The position numbers and the translations under genes were made by a program. 64,000 nucleotides of DNA from NCBI RefSeq assembly GCF_000426505.1, contig NZ_AUFM01000011.1, forward strand, positions 496,001 through 560,000, given 5' to 3'. A model generated the notes under the pieces. It worked only from the letters and a program-made list of their open reading frames with translations, was not told where the DNA came from and searched no databases. Shown one piece after another: positions 18,861 through 29,062 of the stretch. Source of the stretch: Nisaea denitrificans DSM 18348 (GTDB taxonomy: Bacteria; Pseudomonadota; Alphaproteobacteria; Thalassobaculales; Thalassobaculaceae). Position 1 is the first letter of the stretch. Every line of letters starts with the position of its first letter.

Positions 18861-21164
18861 GTGTCGGCACGACTGACGCTTGCCCGTTTCTTTGCGGCCG
18901 TAGCCGTCCTCTCGGTCGGAATCTTTGGGGCTCCGTATCTGCCGGGCGGCATCTCGCCCGCGGCGGCGCAGACCATGCAGGTCGATGAGATCGAGGTTGT
19001 CGGAACCCAGCGCGTGGACCCGGAAACGGTACGCTCTTACATGACCGTCAAGGTTGGCGACACCGTCGATGCCGCCACGCTCGACCGGTCCCTGAAAGCG
19101 CTTTTCGGAACCGGCCTGTTCGCTGATGTCAGTCTCCGCCCGGCTGGCCGGCGTATCACCGTGACGGTGGTCGAGAATCCGGTGATCAACCGGATTTCCT
19201 TCGAGGGTAACAAGCGGATCAAGGACGAAGAGCTGGGGCGCGAGGTTGAGCTGCAGCCGCGCCGCGTTTTCACTCGGACCCGCGTCCAGCAGGATGTTCA
19301 GCGTATTCTGGATGTCTATCGTTTGAGTGGTCGCTTTGCCGCCACGGTCGAACCGAAAGTCATTCAGCTAGAGCAAAATCGTGTCGATCTGGTGTTTGAA
19401 GTCGATGAGGGGCCGCTGACCCGGATCCGGTCGATCTCCTTTATCGGCAACAAGGCATTCAGCGACTCCAAGCTGCGCGATGTCATTATGACAAAGGAAT
19501 ATGCCTTCTGGCGTATTCTGACGACCACGGACACCTATGATCCTGACCGTCTCAGCTTCGATCGCGAGTTGCTCCGCCGGCATTATCTGAGCGAAGGCTA
19601 CGCGGACTTCAAGGTCGTCAATGCCGTTGCCGAACTGACGCCGGACAAGAAGGATTTCGTTGTCACCTTCACGATGGAGGAAGGCAACCAATACAGCTTT
19701 GGCAAGATGGACTTCGACATCCGCCTGAAAAATGTCGAGGAAGAGGCGCTGCGTCCGCTGGTCCAGCTGGTGCCCGGCGAAACCTACAACGCTGATGAAG
19801 TCGATGATGCCGTCGATAGAATCGTCGATTATCTCGGAACCCTCGGTTTCGCCTTTGTAGATATCCGCCCGCAGCCGCATCAGGATGTCGAAGGTAAAAC
19901 TGTCGGCATTACCTTCTTCATTGGTGAGGGGCCGAAGGTTTTCGTCGAGCGGATCGATATTGAAGGCAATGTGCGGACGCTTGACCGGGTTGTTCGACGG
20001 GAATTCCAACTCGCCGAGGGCGATGCCTTCAACACATCGAAGATGCGGCGTTCCAACCGAAGAATTCGCAATCTCGGCTTCTTCAAGTCCGTGGACGTCA
20101 AGAACCGTGAAGGCTCGCAGCCGGATCGGACCGTCATTACCGCTACTGTCGAGGAACAGTCGACTGGAGAAATTTCCTTCGGTATTGGCTTCTCGACTGT
20201 GGATAGCGTGATCGGCGATATCGGGATACGGGAGCGCAATCTGCTCGGCCGGGGGCAGGACCTTCGCCTTAAATTCTCAGGCTCACTCACCCGCCAGCAA
20301 TTCGACATTGGTTTCACCGAGCCGTATTTTCTGGATCGGGACGTCGCCGCGGGCTTCGATCTGTTCAGGATTGTTCGGGATGAAACAGACGACAGTTCCT
20401 TCAAGGAAGAGAGCAGTGGGTTCCGCTTGCGCGCGGGTTACGATCTTGGCGAAGATATCCGCCACTCCGTGAACTATCTGTTTAAGGCCACCGAGATCCG
20501 GGATGTCGAAGACGACGCGTCGCGTTTTGTCAAAGACCAGGAAGGCTCTCAAACAGTCTCCCAGGTCGGCCATACCCTATCCCTCGATACCCGGGATAGC
20601 CGGAGCGACCCTACGGATGGTTATTTCGCGAGTCTTTCTAACGATCTCGCCGGTTTGGGCGGCACAGTCGCGCATTTCCGGACCACGCTCAAAGGGTCCT
20701 ATTACGTTCCTCTGATCGACGATTATGTTCTTGGCCTGATCGGCGAGGGCGGGCATATCGTCGGGTTGGATGACGATGTCGGGATTGCAGAGAGGTTCTT
20801 TGTCGGCGGTAACAACTTCCGTGGCTTTGCCCGGAACGGTATTGGCCCGCGCGACAGCACCAGCGATGATGCGCTGGGTGGTAATACGTATTATGTCGGT
20901 ACCGCCGAAGTCGGCTTCCCTCTTGGGCTGCCCGGTGATCTCGGGATCAAAGGATTTGTTTTCACCGATGTAGGGTCGCTTTTCGGAATCGATGAGAGCG
21001 GGTCGGAAATTATCGACAGCACGAGTTTGCGTGCGTCCGTTGGAACGGGGCTGTCCTGGGCCACGGCTTTTGGATTGATCCGCGTCGACGTGGCGCAAGC
21101 AATATTGAAGGACGATGCTGATGATACTGAAATCTTTAGGTTCAGTTTCGGAACGCGCTTCTAG
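18861..21164 (+). CDS. bamA: Outer membrane protein assembly factor BamA
   Basis: Central Omp85 component that inserts beta-barrel proteins into the outer membrane. After a signal peptide ending near AAAQT, five POTRA domains occupy about residues 40-420 and a 16-strand barrel the rest. The barrel has the RGF signature in NNFRGFARNGIGPRD and ends with an aromatic (FGTRF), as expected for barrel recognition. The start is a GTG at 18861 preceded by GCGGAG; a GTG at 18843 in the same frame is the alternative. Its last 50 bases overlap the skp gene. Confidence 0.95.
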   Translation: MSARLTLARFFAAVAVLSVGIFGAPYLPGGISPAAAQTMQVDEIEVVGTQRVDPETVRSYMTVKVGDTVDAATLDRSLKALFGTGLFADVSLRPAGRRITVTVVENPVINRISFEGNKRIKDEELGREVELQPRRVFTRTRVQQDVQRILDVYRLSGRFAATVEPKVIQLEQNRVDLVFEVDEGPLTRIRSISFIGNKAFSDSKLRDVIMTKEYAFWRILTTTDTYDPDRLSFDRELLRRHYLSEGYADFKVVNAVAELTPDKKDFVVTFTMEEGNQYSFGKMDFDIRLKNVEEEALRPLVQLVPGETYNADEVDDAVDRIVDYLGTLGFAFVDIRPQPHQDVEGKTVGITFFIGEGPKVFVERIDIEGNVRTLDRVVRREFQLAEGDAFNTSKMRRSNRRIRNLGFFKSVDVKNREGSQPDRTVITATVEEQSTGEISFGIGFSTVDSVIGDIGIRERNLLGRGQDLRLKFSGSLTRQQFDIGFTEPYFLDRDVAAGFDLFRIVRDETDDSSFKEESSGFRLRAGYDLGEDIRHSVNYLFKATEIRDVEDDASRFVKDQEGSQTVSQVGHTLSLDTRDSRSDPTDGYFASLSNDLAGLGGTVAHFRTTLKGSYYVPLIDDYVLGLIGEGGHIVGLDDDVGIAERFFVGGNNFRGFARNGIGPRDSTSDDALGGNTYYVGTAEVGFPLGLPGDLGIKGFVFTDVGSLFGIDESGSEIIDSTSLRASVGTGLSWATAFGLIRVDVAQAILKDDADDTEIFRFSFGTRF

Positions 21165-21723
21165 AGCCCTCGCGGGGGTTGTTCTCGCGGTTTCACTGAC
21201 AGCCGCAGTCGCCGTCTCGCCGGCAGGCGCGCTCGACAAGATAGAGCCGGTCGGCGTCGCGGTTGTCGATGTGCAGCTCATCATGCGCCAGTCCGATGCG
21301 GCAAAGGACATCCGCGAGCAGGTGGAAACACGCCGGAAAGCCTACGAGAAAGATTTCCAGCAGCGTGAAACAGCTGTGCGGGAGGCGGAAAAAGCCCTGG
21401 CGCAGCAACAGGCGATTCTCGCCAATGAAGTTTTCCAGGCGCGTGTCCGGGAGCATCAGCAGAATATCGCGGCCCTGCAGCGTGACGGACAGGGGATGAA
21501 GCGCCAGTTGGACCAGGCCTATGCCCGGGCCAATGGCAATGTCCGGCAGGTCATGATCGAGATCGTTGCCGAAGTGGCTGGCGAGGTCGGTGTCGGGCTG
21601 GTCATGTTCAAGAACCAGATTTTCCTCGGCGACCGCAAGATCGATATCACCGACGAGATCATGAAGCGGCTTAACGTGAAGCTGCCGAAGGTCGAGGTGA
21701 CTTTCGCGGAAACGCAGGACTAG
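21115..21723 (+). CDS. skp: Periplasmic chaperone Skp/OmpH family
   Basis: Periplasmic holdase that protects unfolded outer-membrane proteins on their way to BamA. A signal peptide (hydrophobic to about residue 40, ending near PAGALD) is followed by VGVAVVDVQLIMRQS and then by a long charged coiled coil at about residues 65-130, as in the tentacle-shaped Skp. The gene begins 50 bases inside bamA in another frame, with GAAGGA ahead of the ATG; an in-frame ATG at 21121 is an alternative. The bamA-skp-lpxD order is widely conserved. Confidence 0.92.
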   Translation: MLMILKSLGSVSERASRALAGVVLAVSLTAAVAVSPAGALDKIEPVGVAVVDVQLIMRQSDAAKDIREQVETRRKAYEKDFQQRETAVREAEKALAQQQAILANEVFQARVREHQQNIAALQRDGQGMKRQLDQAYARANGNVRQVMIEIVAEVAGEVGVGLVMFKNQIFLGDRKIDITDEIMKRLNVKLPKVEVTFAETQD

Positions 21724-21741
21724 AACGATTGATGCCGCCCG

Positions 21742-22773
21742 ATGCCTGACAAGAGATTTTTCAGAAAATCAGGAACATATTCGGCGACCGAGCTGGCCGA
21801 GCGTGTTGGCGGGGAGCTGCTTAACTGTCCTGATCCGGACATGGTGATCGCGGATATCGCTTCCGTTGAGGAGGCGACGGCCAGCGATATCTGTTTCGTT
21901 GAGAATCGTCGCTATGTCGGTGCCTTGGCGTCTTCTGCAGCGGCAGTCTGCATTCTTCCGCGTAATATTGCGGATCGTGCTCCAGACGGGCTTGCCCTGA
22001 TCGTGAGCGACAGGCCGCGTCGCGCCTTCGCCAAAATCGCCACCCTGTTCTATCCGGAAGAGCGCCCGATCACCGGCGTTGCACCAACCGCGTCAATCGA
22101 CGGGGCCGCGACGATCGGAGAAGGCTGTTCCATTGGTCCGGGAGCTGTGATCTCAGCCGGTGCAACGCTCGGCGACGGCGTATCGGTCGGGGCCAACGCA
22201 ACAGTTGGTGAGAATGTCGAGGTGGGAGCGGGGACCGTTATCGGCGAAAGCGCGTCACTCTCCCATTGTCTGATCGGGGCACGGGCGGTGATCTATCCGG
22301 GCGCCCGGATCGGTACCTGTGGTTTCGGATTCGAAGTAGACGAAGCCGGCGTTATCAAGATGCCCCAGCTTGGCCGGGCGATCATCGAGGATGATGTCGA
22401 AATCGGTGCAAATAGCTGTGTCGATCGTGGGAGCGGGCCTGATACGGTCATTGGTCGCGGGACCATGATTGATAATCTCGTCCAGATCGGCCACAACGTT
22501 CAGGTTGGCAAAGGCTGTATTATTTGCGGTCAGGCCGGTATTGCCGGAAGCACGAAAATCGGGAACTACGTGGTTCTCGCGGGACAGGTCGGCTTGGCCG
22601 GTCATATCGAACTCGGCGATGGTGTACAGGTCGCAGCGCAATCCGGAGTCACGAACACGACCGCGCCGGGGGAGAAAATCGGCGGATCGCCAGCCGTGCC
22701 GATAAGAGAATTCCGCCGCCAGGTGGCTGCTATCAAGTCCCTGGGGCGACGTAACAAAGATCTGGAGAAATGA
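21742..22773 (+). CDS. lpxD: UDP-3-O-(3-hydroxyacyl)glucosamine N-acyltransferase
   Basis: Third step of lipid A synthesis: N-acylation of UDP-3-O-acylglucosamine using hydroxyacyl-ACP. The N-terminal LpxD domain covers about residues 1-100. A left-handed beta helix of hexapeptide repeats ([26 protein letters not shown] and so on) follows to about residue 320. The catalytic-histidine region is in [10 protein letters not shown]. Length is 343 residues. The stop overlaps the fabZ start by four bases. Confidence 0.96.
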   Translation: MPDKRFFRKSGTYSATELAERVGGELLNCPDPDMVIADIASVEEATASDICFVENRRYVGALASSAAAVCILPRNIADRAPDGLALIVSDRPRRAFAKIATLFYPEERPITGVAPTASIDGAATIGEGCSIGPGAVISAGATLGDGVSVGANATVGENVEVGAGTVIGESASLSHCLIGARAVIYPGARIGTCGFGFEVDEAGVIKMPQLGRAIIEDDVEIGANSCVDRGSGPDTVIGRGTMIDNLVQIGHNVQVGKGCIICGQAGIAGSTKIGNYVVLAGQVGLAGHIELGDGVQVAAQSGVTNTTAPGEKIGGSPAVPIREFRRQVAAIKSLGRRNKDLEK

Positions 22774-23249
22774 TGGGCGCCGCAGATATTGAAGTCGGAA
22801 CGGCTGTCGAAACCGATATCGACGTGAACCGGGTGATGGAGCTTATTCCGCACCGGTATCCGTTTCTGATGGTGGACAAGATCGAGGAAATCGAACTCGG
22901 CGTGAAAGCGGTCGGGGTCAAGAATGTCTCGATCAACGAGAATTTTTTCCAGGGTCATTTCCCAACCCGTCCGGTTTTTCCGGGTGTCCTGATCATCGAA
23001 GCGATGGCGCAAACCGCCGGTTGCCTTGTCGTGGCCACTCTGGGCAAGGAAGCGGAAGGAAAGCTGGTCTATTTCATGACCATCGACGATGCCCGTTTCC
23101 GCAAGCCCGTGGTGCCTGGCGACCAGATCAAGATCCACGTGGAGAAAGCCAGAAATCGGGGACCGGTCTGGAAATTCACAGGTGCGGCAAAAGTCGACGA
23201 TGTACTGGTCGCCGAGGCGACATTCTCTGCAATGATCGTGGATCAATAG
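22770..23249 (+). CDS. fabZ: 3-hydroxyacyl-ACP dehydratase FabZ
   Basis: Hot-dog fold dehydratase of type II fatty acid synthesis; it competes with the Lpx enzymes for hydroxyacyl-ACP. The motifs [13 protein letters not shown] and [20 protein letters not shown] contain the catalytic His and Glu. The 159-residue product has a short N-terminal extension. It is coupled to lpxD by a four-base overlap and is followed three bases later by lpxA, the standard arrangement. Confidence 0.97.
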   Translation: MMGAADIEVGTAVETDIDVNRVMELIPHRYPFLMVDKIEEIELGVKAVGVKNVSINENFFQGHFPTRPVFPGVLIIEAMAQTAGCLVVATLGKEAEGKLVYFMTIDDARFRKPVVPGDQIKIHVEKARNRGPVWKFTGAAKVDDVLVAEATFSAMIVDQ

Positions 23250-23252
23250 AGG

Positions 23253-24059
23253 ATGACATCGCAAGAGCGCAGCATCCACCCGACCGCGATTGTTGATAAA
23301 GCTGCAGAGATCGGCTCCGGAGTCGAGATCGGCCCGTATTGCGTCATCGGCCCGAACGTCGTTCTGGGAGACAGCTGCCGCCTGCATGCTCATGTAGTCC
23401 TTGATGGCCGGACCCGCATCGGGGCGGAGACCGAGATCTTTCCGTTTGCTTCCATCGGGCAGGTTCCCCAGGACCTGAAGTATGGCGGAGAGCCGTCCGA
23501 GCTGGTGATCGGTGCGCGAAATGTGATCCGCGAGCATGTCACCATGAATATCGGCACCGAAGGCGGCGGAATGATGACCAGGGTGGGAGACGGCTGCCTG
23601 TTCATGGCCGCTTCTCACGTGGCCCACGACTGCATCGTCGGTGACAATGTCATCCTGGCAAACAATGCGACGCTGGCAGGGCATGTGACTGTCGGCGAGT
23701 TCGCCATCCTCGGCGGGCTCAGCGCCGCGCGGCAATTCGTGCGCATTGGCAAGCACGCCATGATCGGCGGCCTCACTGGCGTCGAGAACGATGTGATCCC
23801 GTTCGGGACCGTGATGGGCGACCGTGCGCGGCTGTCCGGACTTAACCTGATTGGCCTGAAGCGTCGGGGCTTTACTCAGGAGCAGATCGCCGAGTTGCGC
23901 AAGGCCTACAGGTTGCTGTTCGCGGACGAAGGGACGTTCCAGGAACGTGTGGACTCCGTTGCACGTGAATTCGGCGATCACGAAGCCGTGGCGGATATCA
24001 TCGATTTCATCCGCGCTACCAGCAGTCGCGGTGCAATCTGCCAGCCTGGCAGGACCTGA
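23253..24059 (+). CDS. lpxA: UDP-N-acetylglucosamine acyltransferase
   Basis: First committed enzyme of lipid A synthesis, a left-handed beta-helix O-acyltransferase. It starts with IHPTAIVDKAAEIGSGVEIG and contains MAASHVAHDCIVGDNV, with the catalytic histidine, near residue 125. A C-terminal helical region (TQEQIAELRKAYRLLF) follows. Length (268 residues) is normal. Confidence 0.97.
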   Translation: MTSQERSIHPTAIVDKAAEIGSGVEIGPYCVIGPNVVLGDSCRLHAHVVLDGRTRIGAETEIFPFASIGQVPQDLKYGGEPSELVIGARNVIREHVTMNIGTEGGGMMTRVGDGCLFMAASHVAHDCIVGDNVILANNATLAGHVTVGEFAILGGLSAARQFVRIGKHAMIGGLTGVENDVIPFGTVMGDRARLSGLNLIGLKRRGFTQEQIAELRKAYRLLFADEGTFQERVDSVAREFGDHEAVADIIDFIRATSSRGAICQPGRT

Positions 24060-24067
24060 GACCGGAT

Positions 24068-24901
24068 ATGCCGAAGCTTGGAATTCTCGCTGGCGGCGGG
24101 GTGCTGCCTCGCCGTATTGCTGAACGTCGGCTCAGCGACGGTGACGGTGTCTTCGTAATCGCCTTCGAAGGGCAAACGGATCAGGCGACCGTTGAAGGCC
24201 TCGATCATGCCTGGGTGCGTCTGGGGGCCACGAGTACCACTCTGCAGCAACTGAAGCAGGCGTCCGTCGAGGAAGTCGTGCTGGCCGGCCCGATGCGCAG
24301 GCCGGCATTCTCGGACATGTCTCTCGATATGCGGTCGGCCAAGATGCTGGCCCGCGCCGGGCGCAAGGCATTTGGCGACGATGGTTTGCTCTCCGTCATT
24401 ATCGAAGAACTCGAAAGCGATGGTTTCCGAGTGGTTGGGATCGATGATGTGCTCGGCGGCTACCTGATGCCGGCAGGTGCGATTACTCAACATGTTCCCG
24501 ACGAAGCCGCCGAGTTTGATATCGCACGCGGCAAGGCCGTTCTGGAAGCCCTGAGCCCGGCTGACGTCGGGCAGGCGGTCGTTGTCCAGGAAGGTCTGGT
24601 GCTGGCCGTGGAAGCTGTCGAAGGGACTGACGCGATGATTGCCCGGACCGCGGAGCTGAAGCGAGACAGTGCCGAAGGGCCGGTTCTGGTCAAAATGCGC
24701 AAGCGCGGCCAGGAACGCCGTGCGGATCTGCCGACAATCGGCCCAGATACGGTGCGTGGCGCTGCTGCCGCCGGATTTCGCGGAATTGCGGTTGAGGCCG
24801 GGGCGACCATTCTTGTCGACCGCGAGCTGGCAATTGACATCGCGAATCAAGCAGGTTTGTTCCTCGCGGGAATCGAAGGTCTTCGGGAATTGGAACTGTG
24901 A
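24068..24901 (+). CDS. lpxI: UDP-2,3-diacylglucosamine pyrophosphatase LpxI
   Basis: Alphaproteobacterial replacement for LpxH: hydrolyses UDP-2,3-diacylglucosamine to lipid X and UMP. The protein (277 residues, formerly DUF1009) starts with the family-typical KLGILAGGGVLPRRIAE and shows AKMLARAGRKAFGDDGLL, then VQEGLVLAVEAVEGTDAMI in the C-terminal domain. The neighbouring lpxA and lpxB and the absence of any LpxH-type phosphoesterase in the cluster support the assignment. Its stop overlaps the GTG start of lpxB. Confidence 0.94.
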   Translation: MPKLGILAGGGVLPRRIAERRLSDGDGVFVIAFEGQTDQATVEGLDHAWVRLGATSTTLQQLKQASVEEVVLAGPMRRPAFSDMSLDMRSAKMLARAGRKAFGDDGLLSVIIEELESDGFRVVGIDDVLGGYLMPAGAITQHVPDEAAEFDIARGKAVLEALSPADVGQAVVVQEGLVLAVEAVEGTDAMIARTAELKRDSAEGPVLVKMRKRGQERRADLPTIGPDTVRGAAAAGFRGIAVEAGATILVDRELAIDIANQAGLFLAGIEGLRELEL

Positions 24902-26106
24902 CGGAGACTGCGGAGCGCACGCCGCTGGTTTATATCGTCGCCGGTGAAGCGTCAGGCGACGTGCTTGCGGCCGGCCTGATGAAATCGCTTAAAAAAATGA
25001 CGGGCGGCCGGGTGCGTTTCGCCGGTGTTGGCGGAGATCGGATGGCGGCTGAAGGTCTGACCAGCCTTTTCCCCAATTCGGAAATGGCGGTGCTAGGGGT
25101 CTTCGAGGTCCTTCCGCATGCCCCGAATCTGCTTCGGCGCATCAGTCAGACCGTCGACGATATCCTGAAGCTGCAGCCGGATGTGCTGCTGACGGTCGAT
25201 TCCAAGGGTTTCAACCTGCGTGTGCAGAAGCGACTCTTCAAGCGTCGTGCCGCGGGTCAGAACGTTCCCTTTCCGTTGCTGCATATGGTGGCTCCGACTG
25301 TCTGGGCCTGGCGGCCGGGTCGGGCGAAGACGATCTCGACGTTCCTCGATGAGCTGCTCGTCCTGTTTCCATTCGAGCCGCCATATTTTGAGGAGCATGG
25401 GCTCAAGACCACATTCGTCGGGCATCCGGCATCGGTGCAACCGGATGGCGACGGTGCCCGCCTGCGCGCACGAACCAGAATCCCGCCGAAGGTGCCGGTT
25501 CTTGGTGTTCTGCCGGGCAGCCGCGCGGGTGAAGTGCGCCGGTTGCTCCCCAGTTTCGGCGAGACCGTAAGGCGCCTGGCTCCGCGTTATCCTAATCTGC
25601 GTGTCGTGATTCCAACCGTTCCCGGCGTCGCGGACATGGTTCGGGAAGGGGTGAAATCCTGGCCCTTGCAGCCGGTCATTCTGGAAGATCCCGAAGATAA
25701 ATATGACGCGTTCTCTGCCATGAATGCGGCGTTGGCAGCCTCCGGAACGGTCACTCTTGAGTTGGCGCTTGCGGGCGTTCCGACTGTTGTCGGCTACAAG
25801 GTCAATCCGCTCTCCGTGCCGATTGGACGGATGCTTGTCAACATGGACGCGGTGGTACTGGCGAACTGGATTTTGAAGCGGCCGGTCCAGCCGTTTTTCA
25901 TGCAGAATAACTGCACGCCGGAGGCGCTGACCGTCGCCGTCGCTCGGCTGTTCGATGACAGCAAGGCGCGGGGGGACAGCATCGCCGCCGGACAGGCGCT
26001 GCGCGAGGTTCTCGGGACAGGTGACATTGCGCCGTCTGACAGGGCGGCCCTGGCTGTGGCGAAAGCGGCTGGCATTGCGGTTCCTGAGTTTCCTCAGCCG
26101 GCCTGA
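24898..26106 (+). CDS. lpxB: Lipid-A-disaccharide synthase
   Basis: GT19 glycosyltransferase that joins lipid X to UDP-diacylglucosamine. The N terminus YIVAGEASGDVLAAGLM, the APTVWAWRPGRAKTI region, the LPGSRAGEVRRLLP motif near residue 205 and the late SGTVTLELALAGVP are diagnostic. Translation starts at a GTG that overlaps lpxI by four bases; the product is 402 residues. It is the last gene of the long envelope run; a hairpin terminator lies 58 bases downstream. Confidence 0.96.
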   Translation: MTETAERTPLVYIVAGEASGDVLAAGLMKSLKKMTGGRVRFAGVGGDRMAAEGLTSLFPNSEMAVLGVFEVLPHAPNLLRRISQTVDDILKLQPDVLLTVDSKGFNLRVQKRLFKRRAAGQNVPFPLLHMVAPTVWAWRPGRAKTISTFLDELLVLFPFEPPYFEEHGLKTTFVGHPASVQPDGDGARLRARTRIPPKVPVLGVLPGSRAGEVRRLLPSFGETVRRLAPRYPNLRVVIPTVPGVADMVREGVKSWPLQPVILEDPEDKYDAFSAMNAALAASGTVTLELALAGVPTVVGYKVNPLSVPIGRMLVNMDAVVLANWILKRPVQPFFMQNNCTPEALTVAVARLFDDSKARGDSIAAGQALREVLGTGDIAPSDRAALAVAKAAGIAVPEFPQPA

Positions 26107-26163
26107 GTTACTTCAGTTGAATTGATAAGCGGGGCGTTACGCCTCGCGACCGCTAAAAGAGAA

Positions 26164-26185
26164 CGGCGGCGCTTTCGCGCCGCCG
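26164..26185. terminator. Bidirectional terminator between lpxB and gltA
   Basis: Perfect nine-base stem CGGCGGCGC, TTTC loop, GCGCCGCCG. The genes on both sides converge here. On the minus strand it is followed by TTCTCTTTTAG, a fair T-rich tract for gltA; on the plus strand the tract is weak. Confidence 0.75.
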
Positions 26186-26212
26186 CTTCAGATCCGAAAA
26201 CCTGGATTTTAA

Positions 26213-27514
26213 TCAGCGTTTGTCGAGCGGGACAAACGGACGCTCGGTCGGGCCAGTATAAAGCTGGCGCGGGCGGCCGATTTTTGCCTGCGGATCCTCG
26301 ATGCTTTCCTTCCACTGCGCGACCCAGCCCGTGGTCCGGGCAACGGCGAACAGCACGGTGAACATGGAAGTCGGGAAGCCCATCGCTTTCAGCACGATGC
26401 CGGAATAGAAGTCGACGTTCGGGAACAGCTTGCGGTCCACGAAATACGGGTCTTCCAGCGCGATTTTCTCGAGCTCCATCGCCAGTTCCAGCAGGGGATC
26501 GTCGACGCCGAGGATTTCCAGCACCTCGTGACAGCTCTCCTGCATGACCTTGGCGCGCGGGTCGTAGTTCTTGTAGACCCGGTGACCGAAGCCCATCAGA
26601 CGGAACGGATCGTCCTTGTCCTTCGCCTTTGCGATGTACTCCTTGATATTGTCCTTGTGGCCAATCTCGTTGAGCATCGTCAGCACGGCTTCGTTCGCGC
26701 CGCCATGTGCCGGGCCCCAGAGAGAGGCGATACCGGCTGCGATGCAGGCAAACGGGTTGGCGCCGGAGGAACCGGCCAGACGGACGGTCGAGGTCGACGC
26801 GTTCTGCTCATGATCGGCATGCAGGATGAACAGGCGGTCCATTGCCTTGGCCAGGACCGGGTTCATCTCGTATTCCTCGGCCGGGACCGAGAACATCATG
26901 TGCAGGAAGTTCTCGGCGTAGCCGAGGTTGTTTTTCGGATAATTGAACGGTTGGCCGATGGAGTATTTGTACGCCATGGCAGCCAGGGTCGGCATCTTCG
27001 CGATCAGACGGAAGGACGCCACCATGCGGGCGTGCTCGTCATTGATGTCCGTGGAATCGTGATAGAAGGCGGACAGTGCGCCGACCACACCGCAAAGGAT
27101 GGCCATCGGGTGCGCATCCCGGCGGAAGCCGCGATAGAAGTTGCTGAGCTGCTCGTGCACCATCGTATGATAGGTCACGTCGTGATCGAACTTGGCCTTC
27201 TGTTCCTTGTTCGGCAGATCGCCGTTCAGCAGCAGATGGGCAACCTCGAGAAAGGAGCAGTTGGCAGCCAGATCTTCGATCCGATAGCCGCGATGCAGCA
27301 GAATGCCCTTGTCACCATCGATATAGGTCAGGCCGGACTCACAAGAGCCGGTCGAGGTGAAACCGGGATCATAGGTGAAGTGATCCGTCTGGGCGTAGAA
27401 TTTACGGACATCGACCACGTTCGGGCCGACCGATGCGTGCAGGACTGGAAGGTCGTAGCTCTTGCCGGTCTGATTATCGGTGAGTGTAAAGCTGCCGGTG
27501 TTTGATTTAGTCAT
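26213..27514 (-). CDS. gltA: Citrate synthase (type II, hexameric bacterial form)
   Basis: Condenses acetyl-CoA with oxaloacetate at the entry of the TCA cycle. Conserved regions include GYRIEDLA, the active-site stretch [14 protein letters not shown], and [14 protein letters not shown] with the catalytic histidine; the aspartate-bearing region near [14 protein letters not shown] follows. At 433 residues with an N-terminal beta domain it matches the Gram-negative NADH-regulated form. It lies downstream of gltX on the same strand with a 97-base gap, so it probably has its own promoter. Confidence 0.97.
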   Translation of the reverse strand: MTKSNTGSFTLTDNQTGKSYDLPVLHASVGPNVVDVRKFYAQTDHFTYDPGFTSTGSCESGLTYIDGDKGILLHRGYRIEDLAANCSFLEVAHLLLNGDLPNKEQKAKFDHDVTYHTMVHEQLSNFYRGFRRDAHPMAILCGVVGALSAFYHDSTDINDEHARMVASFRLIAKMPTLAAMAYKYSIGQPFNYPKNNLGYAENFLHMMFSVPAEEYEMNPVLAKAMDRLFILHADHEQNASTSTVRLAGSSGANPFACIAAGIASLWGPAHGGANEAVLTMLNEIGHKDNIKEYIAKAKDKDDPFRLMGFGHRVYKNYDPRAKVMQESCHEVLEILGVDDPLLELAMELEKIALEDPYFVDRKLFPNVDFYSGIVLKAMGFPTSMFTVLFAVARTTGWVAQWKESIEDPQAKIGRPRQLYTGPTERPFVPLDKR

Positions 27515-27611
27515 CCTGAGCTTCCCTTAGTTCTTGTTGGGCGGCTGCCCCGCATTCCCCCTGGGGCACATTTGGGGCAACGTGCCGCTTAATCGCGGCG
27601 GATATTAGTCT

Positions 27612-29006
27612 CTATTGTGCAGTGCCGCAAACCGCCTTGAGCCGGGCCAAGGTTTCTGCGCGTTCCAGAACGGCGGCAACCTCGAAGATGCCCGGCGAAA
27701 CAGTTGATCCCGTTAGCGCAGCGCGCAGCGGTTGGGCAAGTTTTCCGAGTTTGATATCGGCTTTTTCGGCGACGGTGCGGACGGCTTGCTCAATGGCTTC
27801 CTCGTTCCACTCCGGAATCGCTTCGAGATCGGCGGTGAGAGCTGCAAGGTGGCTAAGAGCTTCTTCCGTTAGAAGATTTCTGGCCTTTCCCGTGAAAGTC
27901 AATGGCACGGCCGCAGTATAGAACGCGGCATTCTCGGTCAGCTCAACCGTGGTTTTAGCGCGTTGTTTAAGGCCGTTCATGCCTTTGAGAATCCGGCTGC
28001 GGCCTACCTCGTCGACGTCGCCGAGACCGGCGATGACGAGTCCGGTCAGCCGTTTGTCATCGGCTTCGCGGATATAATGGCCATTCAGATTTTCCAGTTT
28101 GGCAAGATCGAAACGGGATGGAGAGCGGCCGACGGCTTCCAGCGTGAACCATTCAATGGCCTGCGCGGAGGAGATGATCTCATCGTCGCCGTGACCCCAG
28201 CCAAGGCGAAGCAGATAATTGTTCACGGTTTCCGGCAGATAGCCCATCTCCCGGTAGGCATCCACGCCGAGCGCGCCGTGACGCTTTGACAGCTTGCCGC
28301 CGTCAGCACCGTGAATCAGCGGGATATGGCCGAATTCAGGCACGTCCCAATCCATCGCGCGGTAAAGCGCGGCCTGGCGGAACGCGTTGTTCAGGTGATC
28401 GTCGCCTCGCAGCACGTGGGTGATTCCCATATCGTGATCGTCGACGACGACTGAAAGCATATAGGTCGGGGTGCCGTCGCCGCGCAGCAGCACGAAATCG
28501 TCAAGTTGCTGGTTCTGAACTGTGACTTCGCCCTGGATATGGTCGGCCAGCGTGGTTTCGCCCTCGAGCGGCGCCTTCAGGCGTACGACCGGATCGACGC
28601 CCTTGGGGGCTTCAGACGGATCGCGGTCGCGCCACATGCCGTTGTACCGCATCGGTTTTCCGGCCGCCTTCGCCTCTTCGCGCATGGTCTGGAGTTCTTC
28701 CGGGGTGCAGTAGCAGTAATAGGCCCGGCCCTTGGCGACCAATTCCTTGGCCACTTCCGCATGACGCTCCAGTTGGGCTGACTGATAGACCGGCTCCTCG
28801 TCGCCAAGCAGGCCTAGCCACGCGAGACCGTCGAAGATCGCCTGCACCGCTTCGGGTGTGGAGCGTGCCTTGTCTGTATCCTCGATCCGGACCAGATATT
28901 TTCCGCCCGTGTGCCGCGCATAGAGCCAGTTATAGAGCGCGGTCCTTGCGCCACCGATATGCAGGAAACCGGTTGGCGACGGGGCAAAACGCGTTACGAC
29001 GGACAT
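27612..29006 (-). CDS. gltX: Glutamyl-tRNA synthetase
   Basis: Class I synthetase. The HIGH motif is in [14 protein letters not shown] and the KMSKS equivalent is KLSKRHGA near residue 240. Product length from the ATG at 29006 is 464 residues, the family norm. The reading frame is open to 29087, but the extra 27 residues do not resemble the family and overlap the divergent comEC gene, so the internal start is preferred. Confidence 0.96.
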   Translation of the reverse strand: MSVVTRFAPSPTGFLHIGGARTALYNWLYARHTGGKYLVRIEDTDKARSTPEAVQAIFDGLAWLGLLGDEEPVYQSAQLERHAEVAKELVAKGRAYYCYCTPEELQTMREEAKAAGKPMRYNGMWRDRDPSEAPKGVDPVVRLKAPLEGETTLADHIQGEVTVQNQQLDDFVLLRGDGTPTYMLSVVVDDHDMGITHVLRGDDHLNNAFRQAALYRAMDWDVPEFGHIPLIHGADGGKLSKRHGALGVDAYREMGYLPETVNNYLLRLGWGHGDDEIISSAQAIEWFTLEAVGRSPSRFDLAKLENLNGHYIREADDKRLTGLVIAGLGDVDEVGRSRILKGMNGLKQRAKTTVELTENAAFYTAAVPLTFTGKARNLLTEEALSHLAALTADLEAIPEWNEEAIEQAVRTVAEKADIKLGKLAQPLRAALTGSTVSPGIFEVAAVLERAETLARLKAVCGTAQ

Positions 29007-29062
29007 GGAGCTGTTTCTCGTGATTTTGTTGGGCAAAGGGTGAGCCCCCGCCATCTCGGCCT